Source: Nostoc paludosum FACHB-159
Lineage (GTDB): Bacteria; Cyanobacteriota; Cyanobacteriia; Cyanobacteriales; Nostocaceae
Assembly: GCF_014698835.1 (NCBI RefSeq)
Contig: NZ_JACJTU010000031.1
Span: forward strand, 1 to 64,000
Direction: 5' to 3'
DNA length: 64,000 nucleotides
A program made the position numbers and the translations under genes. Below, one piece after another: positions 63,189 to 64,000 of the stretch; position 1 is the stretch's first letter; each line of letters starts with the position of its first letter. A model generated the notes under the pieces. The model was not told the origin of the DNA, ran no database searches, and was given only the letters and a program-made list of their open reading frames with translations.

Positions 63189-63464
63189 ATGAAGGTTAGA
63201 GGTATCAAACGTGGTCAAAATATTGAAATATTAGAACAACTTCATAATATTCCAGATGGAACAGAAATCATACTAGACTTAGAATTTATTGAAAGTAAAA
63301 TTACAGAACCACAACAACCATTAACAGAAATCCCGCAAGCAGAAATCATTAATGTGAAACTTGCGGTCGTTAGTTTCAATAATAAGGAAGCCGTAATCGT
63401 TTCAATCCCGCAAGCAGAAATCATTAATGTGAAACTTTGCTATTATCTGAATAAAAAAAGCTGA
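63189..63464 (+). CDS. Truncated antitoxin-like gene running into the CRISPR array
   Basis: The first 45 codons (MKVRGIKRGQNIEILEQLHN then IPDGTEIILDLEFIESKI) look like the strand-rich N-terminus of small cyanobacterial antitoxin-type proteins. From about residue 47 the codons are CRISPR repeat and spacer, giving IPQAEIINVKL twice and an unrelated end. The native C-terminus is missing, so the array end has replaced it. The family assignment is from pattern memory and modest. Translation into the array is possible but unlikely to be useful. Confidence 0.45.
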   Translation: MKVRGIKRGQNIEILEQLHNIPDGTEIILDLEFIESKITEPQQPLTEIPQAEIINVKLAVVSFNNKEAVIVSIPQAEIINVKLCYYLNKKS

Positions 63465-64000
63465 TGTAAGGTTTCAATCCCGCAAGCAGAAATCATTAAT
63501 GTGAAACTGTTGTAGTAGCAGGAACTACAACAGCGGTGTCATGTTTCAATCCCGCAAGCAGAAATCATTAATGTGAAACTCCCAGATGGGACGCGAGCTA
63601 AATCAAAGCGCAGCGGTTTCAATCCCGCAAGCAGAAATCATTAATGTGAAACTTCGGTAGTTCCACTGTTTTAGTCATGTTTAAACCGTTTCAATCCCGC
63701 AAGCAGAAATCATTAATGTGAAACCCAAGTTGGATTTCTCTCGTCAGGATTGGGTCAATGTTTCAATCCCGCAAGCAGAAATCATTAATGTGAAACTTCA
63801 AAATCAACGCCAATACGAAGTAACCAAGAAAGTTTCAATCCCGCAAGCAGAAATCATTAATGTGAAACTTATACAAGTGGTTGGAAGACCCCTCTTCCGA
63901 TAAGTTTCAATCCCGCAAGCAGAAATCATTAATGTGAAACATGTAGTAGTCTGAGTAATAAAATTTGTACCAGCAGAAAAAGGTTTCAATCCCGCAAGCA
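63324..64000 (-). CRISPR. CRISPR array, 37-nt repeats, trailer end at left, open at right edge
   Basis: On the plus strand the 37-nt repeat begins GTTTCAATCCCGC and ends AATGTGAAAC. Full copies start at 63399, 63471, 63543, 63616, 63688, 63760, 63832 and 63904. A terminal copy (63324-63360) matches only over its last 32 nt, and a copy at 63983 is cut by the window. Spacers are mostly 35 nt (38, 35, 35, 36, 35, 35, 35, 35 and 42). On the minus strand the repeat ends in ATTGAAAC, the usual crRNA 5' tag, and the degenerate repeat lies at the left. Both indicate transcription leftwards with the leader beyond the right edge. No cas gene is in the window. The subtype cannot be settled; type I-D or III repeats in cyanobacteria look like this. 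Confidence 0.97.

Noticed and set aside
63242..63989. Several short ORFs on both strands through the CRISPR array
   Set aside because: All are made of the repeat read in various frames (IPQAEIINVKL or FTLMISACGIE) and are not genes.

Overview
This window reads as part of a large plasmid, or a plasmid-like integrated element, from a filamentous cyanobacterium, most likely Nostocales. The grounds are the frequent GCGATCGC (HIP1) octamers, short dispersed palindromic repeats of the Nostoc/Anabaena type, cyanobacterium-typical families (DUF1822, COP23, CHAT-nSTAND-WD40, DUF3854) and a 37-nt CRISPR repeat whose transcribed strand ends in ATTGAAAC. No tRNA, rRNA or core housekeeping gene was recognised.

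Layout. 1-1.9 kb: the 3' end of a WD40 gene, then a decayed transposase and a decayed ardA. 1.9-4.8 kb (minus): an actin-like ParM relative, a small partner, and a gene whose downstream frame joins it at an A AAA AAG slippery heptamer. 5.3-10.2 kb (plus): a small coupled gene and a MobF relaxase-helicase with a C-terminal DUF3854/Toprim-like domain. 10.4-24.8 kb (minus): a conjugative type IV secretion operon with pilin-like, VirB3-VirB4 fusion, VirB6-, VirB8-, VirB10- and VirB9-like proteins and the VirD4-type coupling protein; no VirB11 was found. 25.4-29.1 kb (minus): a primase-like replication protein, a 1.1-kb non-coding stretch and an XRE regulator.

29.5-36.8 kb (plus): a second, unrelated actin-like operon with ribbon-helix-helix-like small proteins, a membrane protein and an FtsK/HerA-type ATPase, followed by an iteron-like TACGGCA cluster, a hypothetical gene and an HNH protein. 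37-56 kb: a protease/signalling island with a sigma-70-like factor, DUF1822, two double-trypsin-TPR proteins, a CHAT-nSTAND-WD40 protein, a secreted TPR protein, two COP23 proteins, an HtrA-like protease and remnants of Rpn/DUF4351 and TPR genes. 56-60 kb: a repeat-rich gap with a perfect 58-bp palindrome, a tyrosine recombinase and a PIN-like gene with a partner.

60-64 kb: parA and a ribbon-helix-helix partner gene whose coding sequence carries the same 8-bp-phased TTAC repeats as its promoter, a coiled-coil plasmid protein, a small hypothetical gene, and a CRISPR array running off the right edge, transcribed leftwards. The last repeat of the array is fused to the end of a small antitoxin-like gene.

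The relaxase, coupling protein and secretion operon would together make the element self-transmissible. Two actin-type loci and one ParA-type locus would stabilise it. The 37-56 kb island looks like an envelope-linked protease/caspase-like conflict or stress module. The strongest candidates for something undescribed are the octamer array inside the parA partner gene, the possible programmed -1 frameshift at 2.4 kb and the actin/RHH/FtsK operon.
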